A stretch of 64,000 nt of DNA from Luscinia megarhynchos (taxonomy: Eukaryota; Chordata; Aves; Passeriformes; Turdidae), in NCBI GenBank assembly GCA_034336665.1, contig JAPFBE010000002.1, positions 82,963,905-83,027,904 of the forward strand, written 5' to 3'. Below the pieces are notes generated by a model. It worked only from the letters and a program-made list of their open reading frames with translations. It was not told the DNA's origin and did not search any database. Made by a program: the position numbers and the translations under genes. Numbering within the stretch: the first letter of the stretch is position 1; the number at the start of each line of letters is the position of its first letter. Positions 49,436 to 62,900 of the stretch are shown one piece after another.

Positions 49436-51395
49436 CAGACAACCAAAGCAACCCTATTTTTAGCTTTATTTTTAATTTCAACTTTGTTATTATCTGTTAC
49501 ACTAGTTGGCAGAAGTTGGCAACAGAGTGAACTACATTAGGATTGTTTTATTTGTAGTTTTATTATTCAGGCCACTTTCAAAAAGTTGAGCTCCTGTCTT
49601 ATGTTTATATTGGCAGATTTTTGCCAAATTGGGAAATAAAAAGGTGCTGTAAATAATATGATAAAAATAATAACATAATAAAATTTAAAAAAAAAACAAA
49701 ACAAAGTTGCCCAATTTGGAACAGCATGGATTCCTCTCACTGCACTATTTTCTTCTTAAAAATTGAAAATGCAACTGTGTTTTTGTTTAATCTTCATATT
49801 TTTAAAAATGTAACCAACTAAATTATTTCGAGTTTGGGGGAGAATTTTTTGGGTTTATTTTTGTCTGATGTGTTTACTCTTGCTGATGTCTCTTTCTCTG
49901 GCTTTTGTACTTGTACTCTTATCCTTTGACTTGATGGATGTAGAGTCAGAGATTGAAAAAATGCAAATGCTTAATTACCACAAAAGAGACTGAGTGTTGG
50001 GGAATTTTTACCTTAGCTTGTTCATGTCCCTGTTTTGGAAGAGTTTGGGGCAAAGTTTGAACTTTGTGGGTTTTGTTTTATTGCCTGATTTGCCTGTAAT
50101 TTGTTTCCAATGTGACACCCATAACTTCAGTGGGGCAGGGCCATGCAAAGGAAAAATGAGCAGCATCTCAATCCAGGGACTGAGAGAAGAAGTAGGTGCT
50201 GGGAAGGAGGAGTGGAAGCATTGCTTGAACTGCACATTTTGCCTCTGTAGAACAGGTTGTCCCTATGGACAACAGTTACACAGTAAATTCTTAGGGCAGT
50301 CGAGAATGTGGTCTGATAGCTTTAAAGTTTTGATGTTTTTGAATTCATTGTACAGTCTGTAGTTTAAAATTAGAGTTTAACTTCTGTTGTGATTTAGACA
50401 CTATGCTTACGTATTTTGCTTATTTTGTTCTCCAGAGCCCCAAATCTCTATAGTTTTACACAGCTCTCATGCATAACAAATTGAAAGTATGTGTGTTGAT
50501 TTGCTGGAAACAAGTCATGCACTAAAATCATGCAGATTCATTTGTGTTCTTATAACAACAAAACTGGTATGAGCAGAGATGAAAAAGTAGGTGGACCTGG
50601 CCTTGAATGAGGTGCTCTAAATCTAAACAAGCTGTATGAAATAGCATTGTCATAAAGGAAAATTGAAAAATACAACAAAAGCAGCTTCAGGTTTCAGAAG
50701 TGTTTCTGTTGCAGGTAAATGTAGCTGTGCAGTCAAAAGCTTTTAAGTGCCACAAGTTTTTCATGGAGGTACTTTGGAACATTTGCAAAAATTTTTGTGT
50801 CCCATAGGTATGTGTGTCCCAAAACATCCTTGTCAGAGAGAGACTTCTAAAACTTTACACTGGTTGGTATTTAAGGATCGACTCACAGATATCAACCCTT
50901 TCTTTTGCAGCAAGGGCTGTGGCAAAACAAGATTTTAAGATGATATAAATCAGCATAACACCATACTTCTGCCTTAGCTTTGATCTAGCTGTAACTCTGA
51001 TTTGTAGCAGTTGATGATTTAATTCTGTACTTACAAAAATATTGCTTAAGAATAAACTTGCTGAACTGCAAATCAGTGGTGTAGGGACAAACAGAACATG
51101 ACACCACTCAGAAAGAACAATCATATCCTGCTGTCTAAAATATTAAGAGGCAATAACAAGACAAATAGCTGTATGTGTTTCGTAGCAGCATTTATTCCAT
51201 TTTATATCTGACTAATTCCATTCACCTCACCGGACTTTTGATTTGTGTGGATGAAAATGAGAAGGCAGTTGTGTCCCTGGTAAAGTTGCAGCATTTCAAG
51301 GGAGTTAAAATGCTATGTTTTTTTTCCCCCCATACTTGTGCTATTTTATAATTTAAGCATATTCCCTTAATATAAAGTAATCAACATTTATCCGA

Positions 51396-51926
51396 TTATC
51401 TGCCCAGCACAGGAAAAGTTACTTTTTATCAGGGATTAAATTTGTAATTGTTTCAATGAAGGCTGAGGGCTTTTACCATTTGTTTAGGTGAATGTGTAAT
51501 GATTGGAATTCGATTTATAAAATAATATCTCCTTTCTGTGAAAGATGAAAAGGAATTTTTTTGATGACAGTCTTGGCAAGTTCTTTCCATTTAAGGTATC
51601 TTCCAGGTTTTAAGGTGTCATTTCTCACCTCAATGTTTGTTTTTTCATAATAGAAATAGTTTCACCAAGTAATATTAGAAACTTTCTGAAATTATAGGGT
51701 GATATCTTCTTCAACTATCTTTGCAATTATGATACGGAAATATTGCATCAGCAACTTTCTAAACATAGTATGCAGTGGTGACACGAGTTAATTGAACAGT
51801 TAGCAGATAATGCAGTATCATTGACACGATTTACTATGTAATTACCATTGTTTCCAGTGGAGTTATCATGTAGCTACCACCTAATATCATATGTTATTTT
51901 GTGATAACTGTGAAATTTGCTTATCA
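51396..51926. promoter_or_regulatory. GATA-motif-rich candidate regulatory block
   Basis: WGATAR matches occur at 51396-51401, 51426-51431, 51805-51810, 51863-51868, 51902-51907 and 51921-51926. Four fall within the last 122 bp. Homeodomain-type cores (TTAATTG, TAATTAC) are interspersed, and the block is free of repeats. This is the second-densest GATA cluster noted in the window. Function inferred from motif density. Confidence 0.3.
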
Positions 51927-52520
51927 TCCTGTTTTGAGAGACTCTGTTGGTCTTAGACCAACCCTTCTCCACCAAAGTTAAATATAAGAGCTGTGTAATA
52001 GAGTGACCTGCCCACCTGCTTTGGAGTGTGACAATTAAATCATAGGTCTTACAGTAAAGCTTTGAAAGAATATATTGCTAAATTCATTCAGAGTCCTGAA
52101 TGGCTTAACTTCTTAATAGTCTTTCTTGCTGGAAGCATCTGTCCCTTAGAATGAGTCTGGCAGTGCTTCTACAACATAAGAAGAAATGCTGTGTAATTCA
52201 GCAAAATATTTCAAATGTCTTGCTTTTAACATTAATATTTTAAAATTTTTTTGTGCCATGGGGAATTAAAATGTTTATATGTAGTAGCTTATTATAACCA
52301 CCTTACTTTTTTTTCCCCTTAAATTTCATAATTTAATTATGATCTCAAATTTTGCGTTCATTACCAGGCAGTGATCTGGTTGAAATTTCATCTCAGTGAG
52401 TTTTGAAAGCTTTCAAAACATTAGGAAGATTTGAAAAAACTTCAAGAACTATGGCTGTCCTTGTTAATTTAAGTAGAAAGTAATAAGAAATAGGAAAATG
52501 GAAGTAAGTATTCTGCTTAA

Positions 52521-52593
52521 TTTTTTTTTGTTTTGTTGGTTTTTTGTTTTTTTTTTTGTTTTGTTTTGTTTTGTTTTGTTTTGTTTTGTTTTG
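52521..52593. repeat. (TTTTG)n microsatellite with T-rich lead
   Basis: T-rich sequence passing into about seven uninterrupted TTTTG units at the right end. Confidence 0.95.
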
Positions 52594-53507
52594 GTGACAA
52601 TCTCTCTCCAGATGGGAACTTTGATAAATAGTTCAAAATCTATGGCTTTTCTTTTCACTTTTTTACATTGCAACTGAAACTTAAAGTGACAATTTATTCA
52701 GGTTCTGTTGTCTTCTCCAATATTTTGATGAACTTATATCCTGTGTTCATGTATCTAAAAACTATTTTGAAGTTGTCAGTTTTATTATAATGAAGTTTGT
52801 CTCAAGGTTTTAATTATTTTTGTTAGAATTAAATGTGCATCATGTCAATTATTAACTTTTCATTTTATTTTCCTTTTGGAGTTTTTCTTGTTTACATTGT
52901 GTCTTTTTCCTCATTGACTCAGCAAAGGCACAAATGTTAACAGTCAAAACAAACCATTTCAGCTGTTAAACACATTGTATGTAGGAGTAGCAGAGTAACC
53001 TGAGGGCTCCGGTAAATTCATCTGTCATTTCTGGAAACAAGCTTTTTGTTTGTTTTCATGAAACAAATTAAATTGACTGCTTATGTCTGAGTCAAACTTT
53101 TGTACTAGAAGAGAAAAAAAAAATATAATTAGTAATGTCAGGGTTCTTGAGAATACTGTACTCTGATATTTTCTCTGTTATTTTTTGTTTAGTTTCATGT
53201 ACATTTAATTCTAAAAAAAGAGGCATTTAGTTCTACTGAACAGACATTGGTTATACTAATTACCACATGATTTTGACCATAAATATTTTCTCTTATTCAA
53301 CATAAAATAAAAGGATACATTTTTTATTTTCTATTAGATATATCAGTATGGAAGTGTTGTGGAATTTTGTCTGTATAAATACTACTGGAATTTCCCTCCA
53401 GTGACTGCTCTCTAGTACACTGCCCTGGTGCTCATACACAATTGCCTGCCTTAACATAGGTTTGCTGAATGAACAGTAAATCAGCTGGGGTTAGTAGAAG
53501 GTTAATA

Positions 53508-53697
53508 TTTAAAAAACAAAAACAAGAACAAAAACAAAACAAGAACAGAAACCCAGAAAATAGAAAAAAACCAAACCAAACCCAAACAAAAAAACCAAAA
53601 AACCCAAAAAAACCCCAAAACCAAAAAACCAAACAAACAAACACAAAAAACCCCCCCAAAAATAAGCAAAAACAACCCAAAGCCAAACCAAAACTAG
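53508..53697. repeat. A/C-rich low-complexity tract
   Basis: About 190 bases made almost only of A and C with rare G, built from imperfect AAAAC, AACCA and AAACAAAC units. It explains the hydrophobic Phe/Leu/Gly-rich minus-strand frames and the Lys/Asn/Gln-rich plus-strand frame, which are not genes. Confidence 0.93.
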
Positions 53698-56600
53698 GAG
53701 CAAGAGTATATGGGCAAGAATACAAAGCATCAGGAGTGAGTCAGTGGCACTTTGTAGTGGGTAAGGGGAAAATGTTTTAGCAGTTCTGCACTACCACACT
53801 AACCTTTACTTGCCGTGTATATTAGGTAAGAAAAAGCTTTGAGGAGACTGCAGTGCTTTTCTTCCAAAGTGCAGGATTTTCTCTCCACATCAGTTTTAGA
53901 TGGTATCTGTGATCAAAGGGACATACACTGTTCATATGCTTCCTCTGTACTTCAGAACAAGGGCTGACCTGGAGGGTATATAAGTGCCCTTGTGTGGTTG
54001 CCTGGAAACTTTGGCCCACACAAGTGTCAACTTTCTTTCATGGTTATAAAGGAAGACTGAGTCTCACAGAGAGCTTTAGTCTTGGAGAAAAAAGGTCCTT
54101 GTGTGTTTTAAAACAAGTGTCTCACCAGGAGATAATAGTAGAGCAGTGGGTTATAAATGATGTATTTTGTTCACTTCGCCTTGATAATGGCACAAGGGAA
54201 AAAAAGTTCATCGCTCTCTTATCAAAATACTGTGACATTTCTCCTTCAACTGTAAAATTTCCTATCACATTCCTCTGCTGCAACAGCAAGTAAATTTACT
54301 CAATTGTAGAGACTACATAACCTCTCATCAAAAGATGTCTTTTTTATTTCTTCTTTTCTCCATGCTTATACTTCAGGAGAAGCACCAAGGTTGCTGAAAT
54401 CACTTTTTACAGTGAAGCAAATTTGCTTTTAAGGAGCTTGTACATTAGCTGCTGACTGCTATACAATACTGTGCAAGTTCATCTTCTATCTTGGCCAAAC
54501 ACAGCACGACATTTTCTGTTGCCATATCTTTTTATACTGATCACATTTGTTCTTGAAGATGTATTTTTAACACAGCAAATTAAAAATGAAGGTGACTAAT
54601 TGCTGAAGACCAAAAGCACTGCAAAACATTTGCACTTCTCTTGAGTGATAACTTACTTCCAGTTAGTACAGATTGCTGTTTGAGACAAAAGATGGCATTT
54701 TTTGTTCATCCAAACAAATATCTTAATGTAGCACTTCGAGTTTAAAAAAGTGCAGGTCTGTGTTTTCTACTCCACTGGTGTTTTGGTTTGCCATAAGCCC
54801 AAGGTGTGGCTCTGAACCTGCACATCTCTGTGCGTTGTAAGGGTGCTGTTCCATTCCCTCTGCTGGGAATGGCTGTGCAAACACAGCTGTGCTGTTTGGG
54901 GGCTGTTTCCTAAATGCCTGCTCAAAGCCAGCTGAGGTAAATGGGAAGTGATACCAGTGGGTTTTGGGTAAGTTATGCCTTTGTTTAGTACAGAGGAGCA
55001 GTATGGTACTATGTCTAGTAGGCTGTATTTCGTCTGCAGAAGTTGGTGTACAATCACTTGTAAAACTATGGAAAACTACTATCACAGGAGACTGTTCTGT
55101 TTCTGTGGCTGTAAAGGCAGACATCATAAAATAAAAAGTATAAAAAAGTATGTAAAAAGTATATCCAAAGTATATGTCCATTTATATTTTGACAGGTGTT
55201 GGTATAATAATATTTAAAAAATTGATAGCGAAATATGCAGTTTTGTGAATCAGATTATCCCAGTGAAAGTACAGCTATGCAGCTTTAACTCAATGTTTTG
55301 CCCACATCAATTTTTAACATGGATATATCAAAGAATATTACAGAGCTGCAGCATATTACTATAAGTGATTGAAATGTTAACAAAAGTGAATACTATTGCT
55401 AAAATGCAGAGGTAAATCTCAAAATGGAAACACATCTAAGAGAAAATAAAGTTTAGTGTACACATGGAGGGTAGCCTTGAGTCAAGACTGCAGGCAGAAA
55501 GATAGTTTGCTTCTTCAAACAGAGCAAATATTGAAGAACAGCTATAATGTTAATATAATGATTGACTCCTTACAATGGATCCTGCTCAGAGTTACAATGT
55601 TCTTAGAATTAATCTCCAGAGACATCTAGAGGATATGTGACATTCCCTGAAGGATTTGGGGCTGTCTTCTTCAACAACAGACTTCTAATAATGAATGAAA
55701 AGCCCACACATTAATAATGTGCAACTATCCCAATACCAAATGATAATGGGGATAAAATCTTATCTGTGTGTACCTGTCTTCTGTGCTTGGCACACAAATG
55801 TTCTTTTTCAACTAACTATGACTTCTCATATATTTCAGAGAAGAGTTTACTACTGACTGGATCATGGTTTGAAAGGAATTAAAGTTGGAGTAATACATGG
55901 ATATGAATGTTTTATTACATAGATGATGACTGGGTGTGAAATTGGGATAAGTGGAAGTTCATTTGATGTTACATACTTCTCTTTAATACTCACATAGTGA
56001 TCTATTGGAAGATATATTGTCTTTAATTGTCTTTTGAAACACAACCTCATGGATGGACTGTTTCTGAGACACATTGCATTATTTTCATATTATTCAAGAG
56101 GAGACACAACCATCTGTTGCTGTTTAGAAACTGCAAAGGATATTTTTATAAAAGCTGCACTCTTATTAGCATTGTGACTCAAGAAAAGCTCTTGGTTCAA
56201 AATTTGATTTTGAAACAGTGAGATTACATAGTAATTGAATTTTTATTTGCATTGGAATGGTCAGTGAAAACATTCAGCGTATCCAAGAAATCCCCCATCT
56301 CTTTGCACAAGCAGTCTTTGTTTCAAAGGACAAGGGTCAGTGGGGCAGTGTGTTCTCATATTAATCAATAAGTGTATGGTTTATATATTAACCTATAAAT
56401 GCATGCTGAGATCAGCTGGGAATTTTGTACACATGGCATCATGCTAAGTTAAAAAAATGTAACAAAGATAAGAGGCTGGCCTTAACTGTACTGGTTTATT
56501 GACAGTGATACAATACAACACAAAAAACTACAAGTAATTTTTACCTTGAAAGTAATTTTTAGAAGTCTTGAAATTAATTTAAACTTACCGCAAATTAGGC

Positions 56601-59600
56601 AAAGTAACTTAGATACTGCAGTTTCAAAATTTGATTTCTGTCTCCAGGCTAGGTAGTGTGAGGTGCTAGGAAATGAGGCAGGAATCCAAAATGATCACAT
56701 TCTGGAAGAGTAAAAATGTGAGTGTGAAATGCAAAAGCATTCATTGTGCTCTCTGAAGGCATGATGTAAACAACAAATGGGAAAACCCTAGCATCAAAAT
56801 TCAGAGACTGAGGTAGGTGTAGCAGCCCCATACTCTCACTGTGGGACATTTCCTGATTTCCAGCTTCTTGAGGATATTTGGTTCCTTTTACCAGAATGTT
56901 ACAGCAAACAGGGACTACAGTGACAGCTCAGTGGCCTTAAACATCATTTGAGGCTTTGGCAGACATCCCAAAAATTCTAATACAATAGAGAGGATATCAG
57001 AATAACACTGGTTTAGCATACTAGTGCATAGCTAAATGAGAAGAGGAAAGCAGATGTCACCAGGAGGTGAGAGGTACTTTTGCACCCTTGCATGAACAGA
57101 TAGGCCTGCACAGAGTAGATGTACTTGATCAGTATTTTGCTTGATTGCATTTGGTGATGTTATTTATCTCATGTGGTTAAGATACCAGAAAAAGAGTAAT
57201 CTGTGGGACACACTGACCTGGATGTGGTCAGTCTACCACCTGTTCTATAGCTGGTAATATTAGCTGGTAATATCCATTCCAATATCCATTTGGAACTGTG
57301 AGCTGAAGGAATCCTTATGCTAATCTTTTGAAGGCTATAGGGACTCCTCACTTGCTTGGGGGTCCAGCACAAAATGGCAACTTAAAATTAGAATTTGCTT
57401 TACTATTTGTCCCAAGAATATTAAAAATATGAGCTCTTTGTGAAAAACATTTCTTGCTTTTCACACAAAGGTTTCAAATAGCTTCTTGGGTGTGTTTTAC
57501 AAAAATTATTTGGATTAGCACTTTAATTATTTGTTTTCAGGAGTCTGTAAAAAGTGTACAATGGCTACAGACTGTACAAGGAACACTTTTAGGGACGAAG
57601 AGATAAAAGGAAGGTAGATGAAAAATCTTGTAGGGGAAAAAATATTTTTTTGTCTGAGAGCACTATAAAATTAATGATTAAATACTCAAAAAATATAGAA
57701 AATTAAGAAATACATATTATTTAGAATGTTATCTGGAATATTTAGATTTTAGTCAAATATTGATGAACTGGTATGCAAAGTTTTATTCTACAGATGCTTC
57801 CAGTTTAGATGCTTGGACATGAGTGACACCAGACTGTCAAAATGTGGTCTGGTGCTGTATATACATGACATTCTCTAAATTACAGCTTATTAAAAGTGTT
57901 ACTGACAAGAAAGTTGGGTGTTGCCAGAATTGAAGGACACCTGGAAGACCGGGATAAAGTGTATATGAATGAAAAATTTGGAAGGAATTGCGAATGTCTT
58001 TGAGACAGAAGTCATGCAAAGATAAATAGAAAGGATGACTTTAAAAAGGAAAGTGAATTTAAGAAAAACATAAAATAATCCACCTTGACAAATTCGAAAG
58101 CATATGTTGAGAAGTTAAACATGCATTTGTTATTTTGATTTTGAGATGAGCCAGCCATGATGTTTGTTGCTACTTGAGCTGGATACCATTTTATTTGAAT
58201 TTTTTGTTCTGTTTGCTGTCAAGTGGTCATGATTGCTGAATTCCATTTTACCTACATATTACAGCATGAAATTACAATACATTGGATGAAAGGAACAAAA
58301 ATAAGATCAAAAAAAGAATTTATATCGGATTTTCAAGCAGTATGCAGTATGTTGATGTACGGAATACAAGGTCCATGGTACTGTTTTGGTAATTACAATA
58401 ACACTTAATTTTAGGGTTTTCTGCTACTGCAGAAACCAAGAGAAAGGTCTGAGGAAGTGAGACTTAAGATGAATGAGAAGGAAGAAGAAAACCAAAAGAC
58501 TCATGTGAAAAAGGACTGATGCTCTCTGTAAGGGGAATGAAGTGTCTGGTTTATTGTGTAAAGGCAAATTTTGTCCTTGTAACACTAAGGAAGTTTGATA
58601 AACCAGAGGTGTGTTAGGTTGATAGAACACAAAACATTGGACAAGGTAAAAAGATAAGGAATCTCTGAAGTAAATGAAAACACACAGAACTTTTCCCTCC
58701 TGCATTGCCTGTGTGCATACACTCTTGTCCACCCACATGCTCCCAGGGGCAAGGAAGGAAAAGGATACTGGGACCCCCAATAAGTTGCTCCTTTTTTTCC
58801 TCCTATACTTTTATTCATATGTAATACAACATATGAAGGTGGGGCAGGTGTAAATAGCCCATATAACTTCTCTCCACACTTCTGGCCCATCTTCTCCCAA
58901 TTGTCTTTCAAGTAGATAAGCTAATTTACAACTTAATTATTTTCTCTAATTATTATGTGCAGCACAGGAGAATGAAAATCACTTAGTATGGAAAAATTAT
59001 GGTTTGTTTTGATATGTGAACGTGTTATTGTGGGTTAGCTAGTTCCATACATTTGACTTCTATCCATTAGTAGGCTTTAGATTGTGAATTCAGAGGGATT
59101 TGACTCAGTGCTTTGACCAGCATTCGTTTAGTTAGCATCTGTATTCCCTTCTACAAGTTATAAAGCCTCAAGCCCAGCACACATCTGCATTTAGTGCCTT
59201 TAGCAAAGAGATTTAAAGTCTCAAAAATATCATTATGTACAAGAGGCATGCAGGGTGGGTGAGATAAAATAATTGGTAGCAACATTTCTCCATTGGTGAG
59301 CAAAGGCCAACACAGCAGTTTAAACCCCAGAGCCCTTGGGCAGAACCCTAGAAAATGTTCTGTTATTAGCAGTGACTTTTGGTAGGTGAATAAATGAACT
59401 CCTGAATGGTCTTGGTGTAACTGCTGTCAGTGTAAACATATGTGAAAGGAGAGAAAGCAATCATACAAAAACCATGATGACTGGAATTTGTTGTCATTTC
59501 TTCTTTTATAATATTTCCACACATTGAATGCTACTTTCTTGCACGGTAGAGTGGATCACAGGAAATTCGTTATTGATTATGTTATTGTAAATCGTTTGCA

Positions 59601-59798
59601 GGTGAGAGATATTTTGTATTATTGCTTGAGCAGGATCCAACAGTCATGAGATAAAAGGCTGAATGGGAATTTCACTTGATGGAACACATCAGACACTCTT
59701 CTGTTGTGGGCTGCCAGTAGTGCAGCAGAAATTCCAAAAGGAGAGGTGTTAGGTAGAAAATACATCAACTGCAGCCTACATTTCCAGAACTGGACAAC
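53698..59798. other. intron 3, no gene seen
   Basis: AT-rich intron. An acceptor-donor fusion-like site, TATATTAG/GTAAGA, occurs at 53825/53826. A short direct duplication of TAGCTGGTAATAT lies at 57249-57279. A 152-codon minus-strand open frame (54723-55181) has no recognisable domain and is not called. Confidence 0.5.
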
Positions 59799-59970
59799 AT
59801 GAATCAGGTAATCATTTGTCTGTATGTCTATGCACAGTGAAGCATTGTGGGGTTGAATGCAGGTGATGTGGCCTTCTTACAGATAGGAATTCATCTTTTT
59901 CCCTTCTGTTTCACAGACCTGGTGCAAGAGAAGAGCCAAGCCTTCAAAAGCAGCTGCTGGAGGCTTTCAG
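59799..59970 (+). other. candidate two-exon structure (alternative ZFPM2 or lncRNA exons)
   Basis: ATGAATCAG (59799-59807) ends in a donor, CAG/GTAATC. After 109 nt a strong acceptor (CTTTTTCCCTTCTGTTTCACAG, 59895-59916) opens a 54-nt segment (59917-59970) closed by CAG/GTATGT. Splicing the two gives MNQTWCKRRAKPSK then AAAGGFQ, with an in-frame TAG upstream of the ATG. If the 54-nt segment were instead joined to ZFPM2 exon 3, it is also open and phase-symmetric (DLVQEKSQAFKSSCWRLS). All three frames are open over 54 nt, so the frame is not evidence of coding. The ATG-derived frame would not join ZFPM2 exon 4 in phase. Exon status rests on splice-site strength. Confidence 0.3.
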
Positions 59971-62900
59971 GTATGTGATGTCAAACGCCTGAATCACAAG
60001 GCTTTACTGCGACAGGGGCACTTCAAATGTTTGTGCTGTCACTAATGTTCCCATCACCTTTAACATTGCACTTCATTATAAATGGAGATTTTTAAAAATT
60101 ATCTCTTCTACTCCTGCAAACATTTTACAATTCTCTTTGTTAAAAACCAAACAACACAAAACAAAACAAAAGAGGGGAGCAAAGGGACAAGGACAACTAT
60201 GGGTAGTTACCTTGATCTTATACATGCTTTTGTATCATTAAAATCTTCCAGCAACTGGAGGATTATGATTTCCCTTAGCTTCAGGCAGATAGTACCAGGA
60301 AAGTGAACAGGGACATAAGTACTGAGTCTAATTTATCATATTTTTTCCAACTATGAAGCCTGAAACAGTGAAGTGTTTAGGTTGAAATACTGATCAAATT
60401 CACTGTTTTCTTGAGGGTGGCTTTCAGGTTTTGTGGGATGGAGTAAGAATGAAAGAGCTGTTAAGCTGTCAGTAGCTTTTAAGCTGTTGGCATCCTGAAC
60501 TCCTGGAGAAAATGAAAACAAACCAACCACTTTTTCTGCACAAAAATCACAAGCACTTTCCTCCAGAAAATTTTATTAAAACGGCTACAATAGTATCCTA
60601 ATTTGGACAAACATTTTGTGGTTATGAAGTACTTTCAGTGATCTGAAAATCAAAATATAGTTTTGAAAATTTTATTTTTATAGTGTTGACATTTTCCAGT
60701 GTAGGGAATTTTTTTGTGTGTTTGAAATTACCATTCATTTCCTCTATGGTTTTTTTTTTCCAGAGTCCACAATTTTTCATCCTAACATATTCCAGAGAAA
60801 ATCACTGCAGAGTTGCACATTCGTCATGGCTTTCTTTTTATTTAAAAGAAGAACAGTAACTGTAAAAACTTGCTTTTGCATATTCCAAAATGTCTTTGAA
60901 AACATTGGTGCAAAGAAGGAAGTCACTGCAGAGAGTAATTTCAGACACTTCAGTTTTCAGTGGAAATGCATAAACTGCTGAGAGGAGGCTGAACTGGTGG
61001 TGGGGTGAACATTCTTTAGAAACAGTACAAAATTACACTGAACCATCATGCTGAACATGCCTAGCTGCAGAAACCTGCTGAGGTCAATTAAAATCTTGAT
61101 ATTAATTTTCATAGGTTTCAGATTAACCTCATCTTTATTTTGTGGAATTATATTGTGATGGATTTATTTTATCCTCAGGCTTACACTCTTCTGTCTTCAC
61201 ACTTATTGTTAAGTCTTCCAATAATGCTGGTTTTAATTTGGCATTCAAGTTCTATTTCTCCCTGTGAGAAATATGTGTATAATACAAATAAAAGCTAGAA
61301 AATGGTTACCTGAATATGGTATTCTGAAGAAGAAATGGTTGCCTGAATTAATGTTCTAAAATGCCGGGTTTTTGTCTGATGGAAATAAGGTATAGTTTGA
61401 CTCTGAACTATTTAAATAAACATCCTTTATTAAATAAAAAGTGGTTGGTGTGATAGTCTGTAATCTTTTTCTGAAATCACCCATCCTTGTTGATCTTTTA
61501 TCCATTCTGTCCACTATTGCTGTGATAATCTTGAAAATTTCTGGGTCTGTACTTCTGAATGCCAGGCTCTTTTAGGCTCTGTCTCTAAGAAAATGCCAAT
61601 TAGTCTTATCTATGGCACATCATTACACTGCATTAATTTATCTTTGTAATGCATTGGTATAGTTTAAATATTACATAAAATGTGACTAAATTCCAGCATT
61701 GGTGCAGCTATATCTATAAAACTACACAGTCCCAAAAACTTGAGAAACTCATTTTTTCGTGTTTCCCCATGAATCCACAGTGTAATGAAATGTATCAGTC
61801 TGAGGATAAATTATGGGTATGGATTTTTTTCATAATATATCTGGCAAGATAGCTCTGAATCAAATGAATAAATCAAGACTGTTTTTAGCCCTCCAATTCC
61901 GTGTGCTTAGATGTCTGTGGCTGATGAAGAGCACTGTGCCAGGAATCAGGATTCTCACTGTGCCATCTCCCAGTCGCTGCAGTCTGTATCCCTTGAACAC
62001 TAAAAGGAAAATCACAATGAACCAATCACTCTCTTTCAAACTCTGCCTGTACAGTTTGGTATTAAAGTGGCAGGAAAATGTGTGCCAAAAGCACACTATA
62101 GTACAGTACTGTCAAACTTGGAGTGAAGAGAGGTGTGTGAACAAAGCTCTAGGCAAAAGAGGAATCTTTATGTTAGCCTCTCCAGTTAGAATTCTTCCCA
62201 TAAAGTCGGGAATGTGGACTGGCCAACTGCCCTGGGGGATAATTTAGACAATTTGGAAGACCTAATTCAAAATGTTTGAAGTAATATCTCTGAGAATTGT
62301 CTGCTACTAGCATTGCAATATTGTTGTATACAATAATTGTCTGTTTAATCAGATTACAAAAGGAAACATTCACTGCCCGTGTACCTGTGTCCAGAGGAGT
62401 TTTTGTAACCCATTCTTATGTGCATCTTTTCCGTCATTCAGATTGTCATGTTATTTTGTAACCATGGAGAAGCAGGGAGGGATGCCTGTTGGTCGAATTT
62501 AGATTTCTCCGGCTGAGTGCAAACCAATTTTTGAGAAAAATGAGAAAACATTTCTTAATGTAAATTGCACTGTCACTCCCTTATATCATCAGTGCAAAAT
62601 GGATTTCTTTCCAGATCATCTGAACTGTATAATTAGCATATTGTTAAAGCGTAGGTTTGGATGTGCAATATTGTATACATTTTCAGTGACTAAAGATAAA
62701 TGCAATTTCAGCAAAGAAATTAATAATTGGTTAAATAATAAAAGTTGGTTTTCTTTTTTTTAACTGAGGCATCTTATAACAACTTTACTATATTTTTCTC
62801 TAAAAATTATTCTTTGCAAATTTTTTAAAATCTACCTGTGTTTTGAGTAGGAGTGTTTGACGGGAAATATAAATAACCATTGCTTCTAAAATGGTATAAC

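Larger units (their letters stand above)
46222..51395. other. intron 3, no gene seen
   Basis: AT-rich intron. A mixed-composition, CpG-retaining stretch near 47.09-47.44 kb might be conserved. No exon or LINE recognised. Confidence 0.55.

Noticed and set aside
49121..49540. 139-codon Lys-rich frame on + and Phe-rich frames on -
   Set aside because: Driven by the A-rich tract; no domain outside it.
53432..53780. Hydrophobic Phe/Leu/Gly-rich minus-strand frames that look like membrane proteins, and a Lys/Gln-rich plus-strand frame
   Set aside because: Artefacts of the A/C-rich low-complexity tract.
60745..60981. Strong acceptor TTTTTTTTCCAG followed by an open frame, as an exon
   Set aside because: No credible donor downstream before stops, and no similarity to ZFPM2 exon 4.
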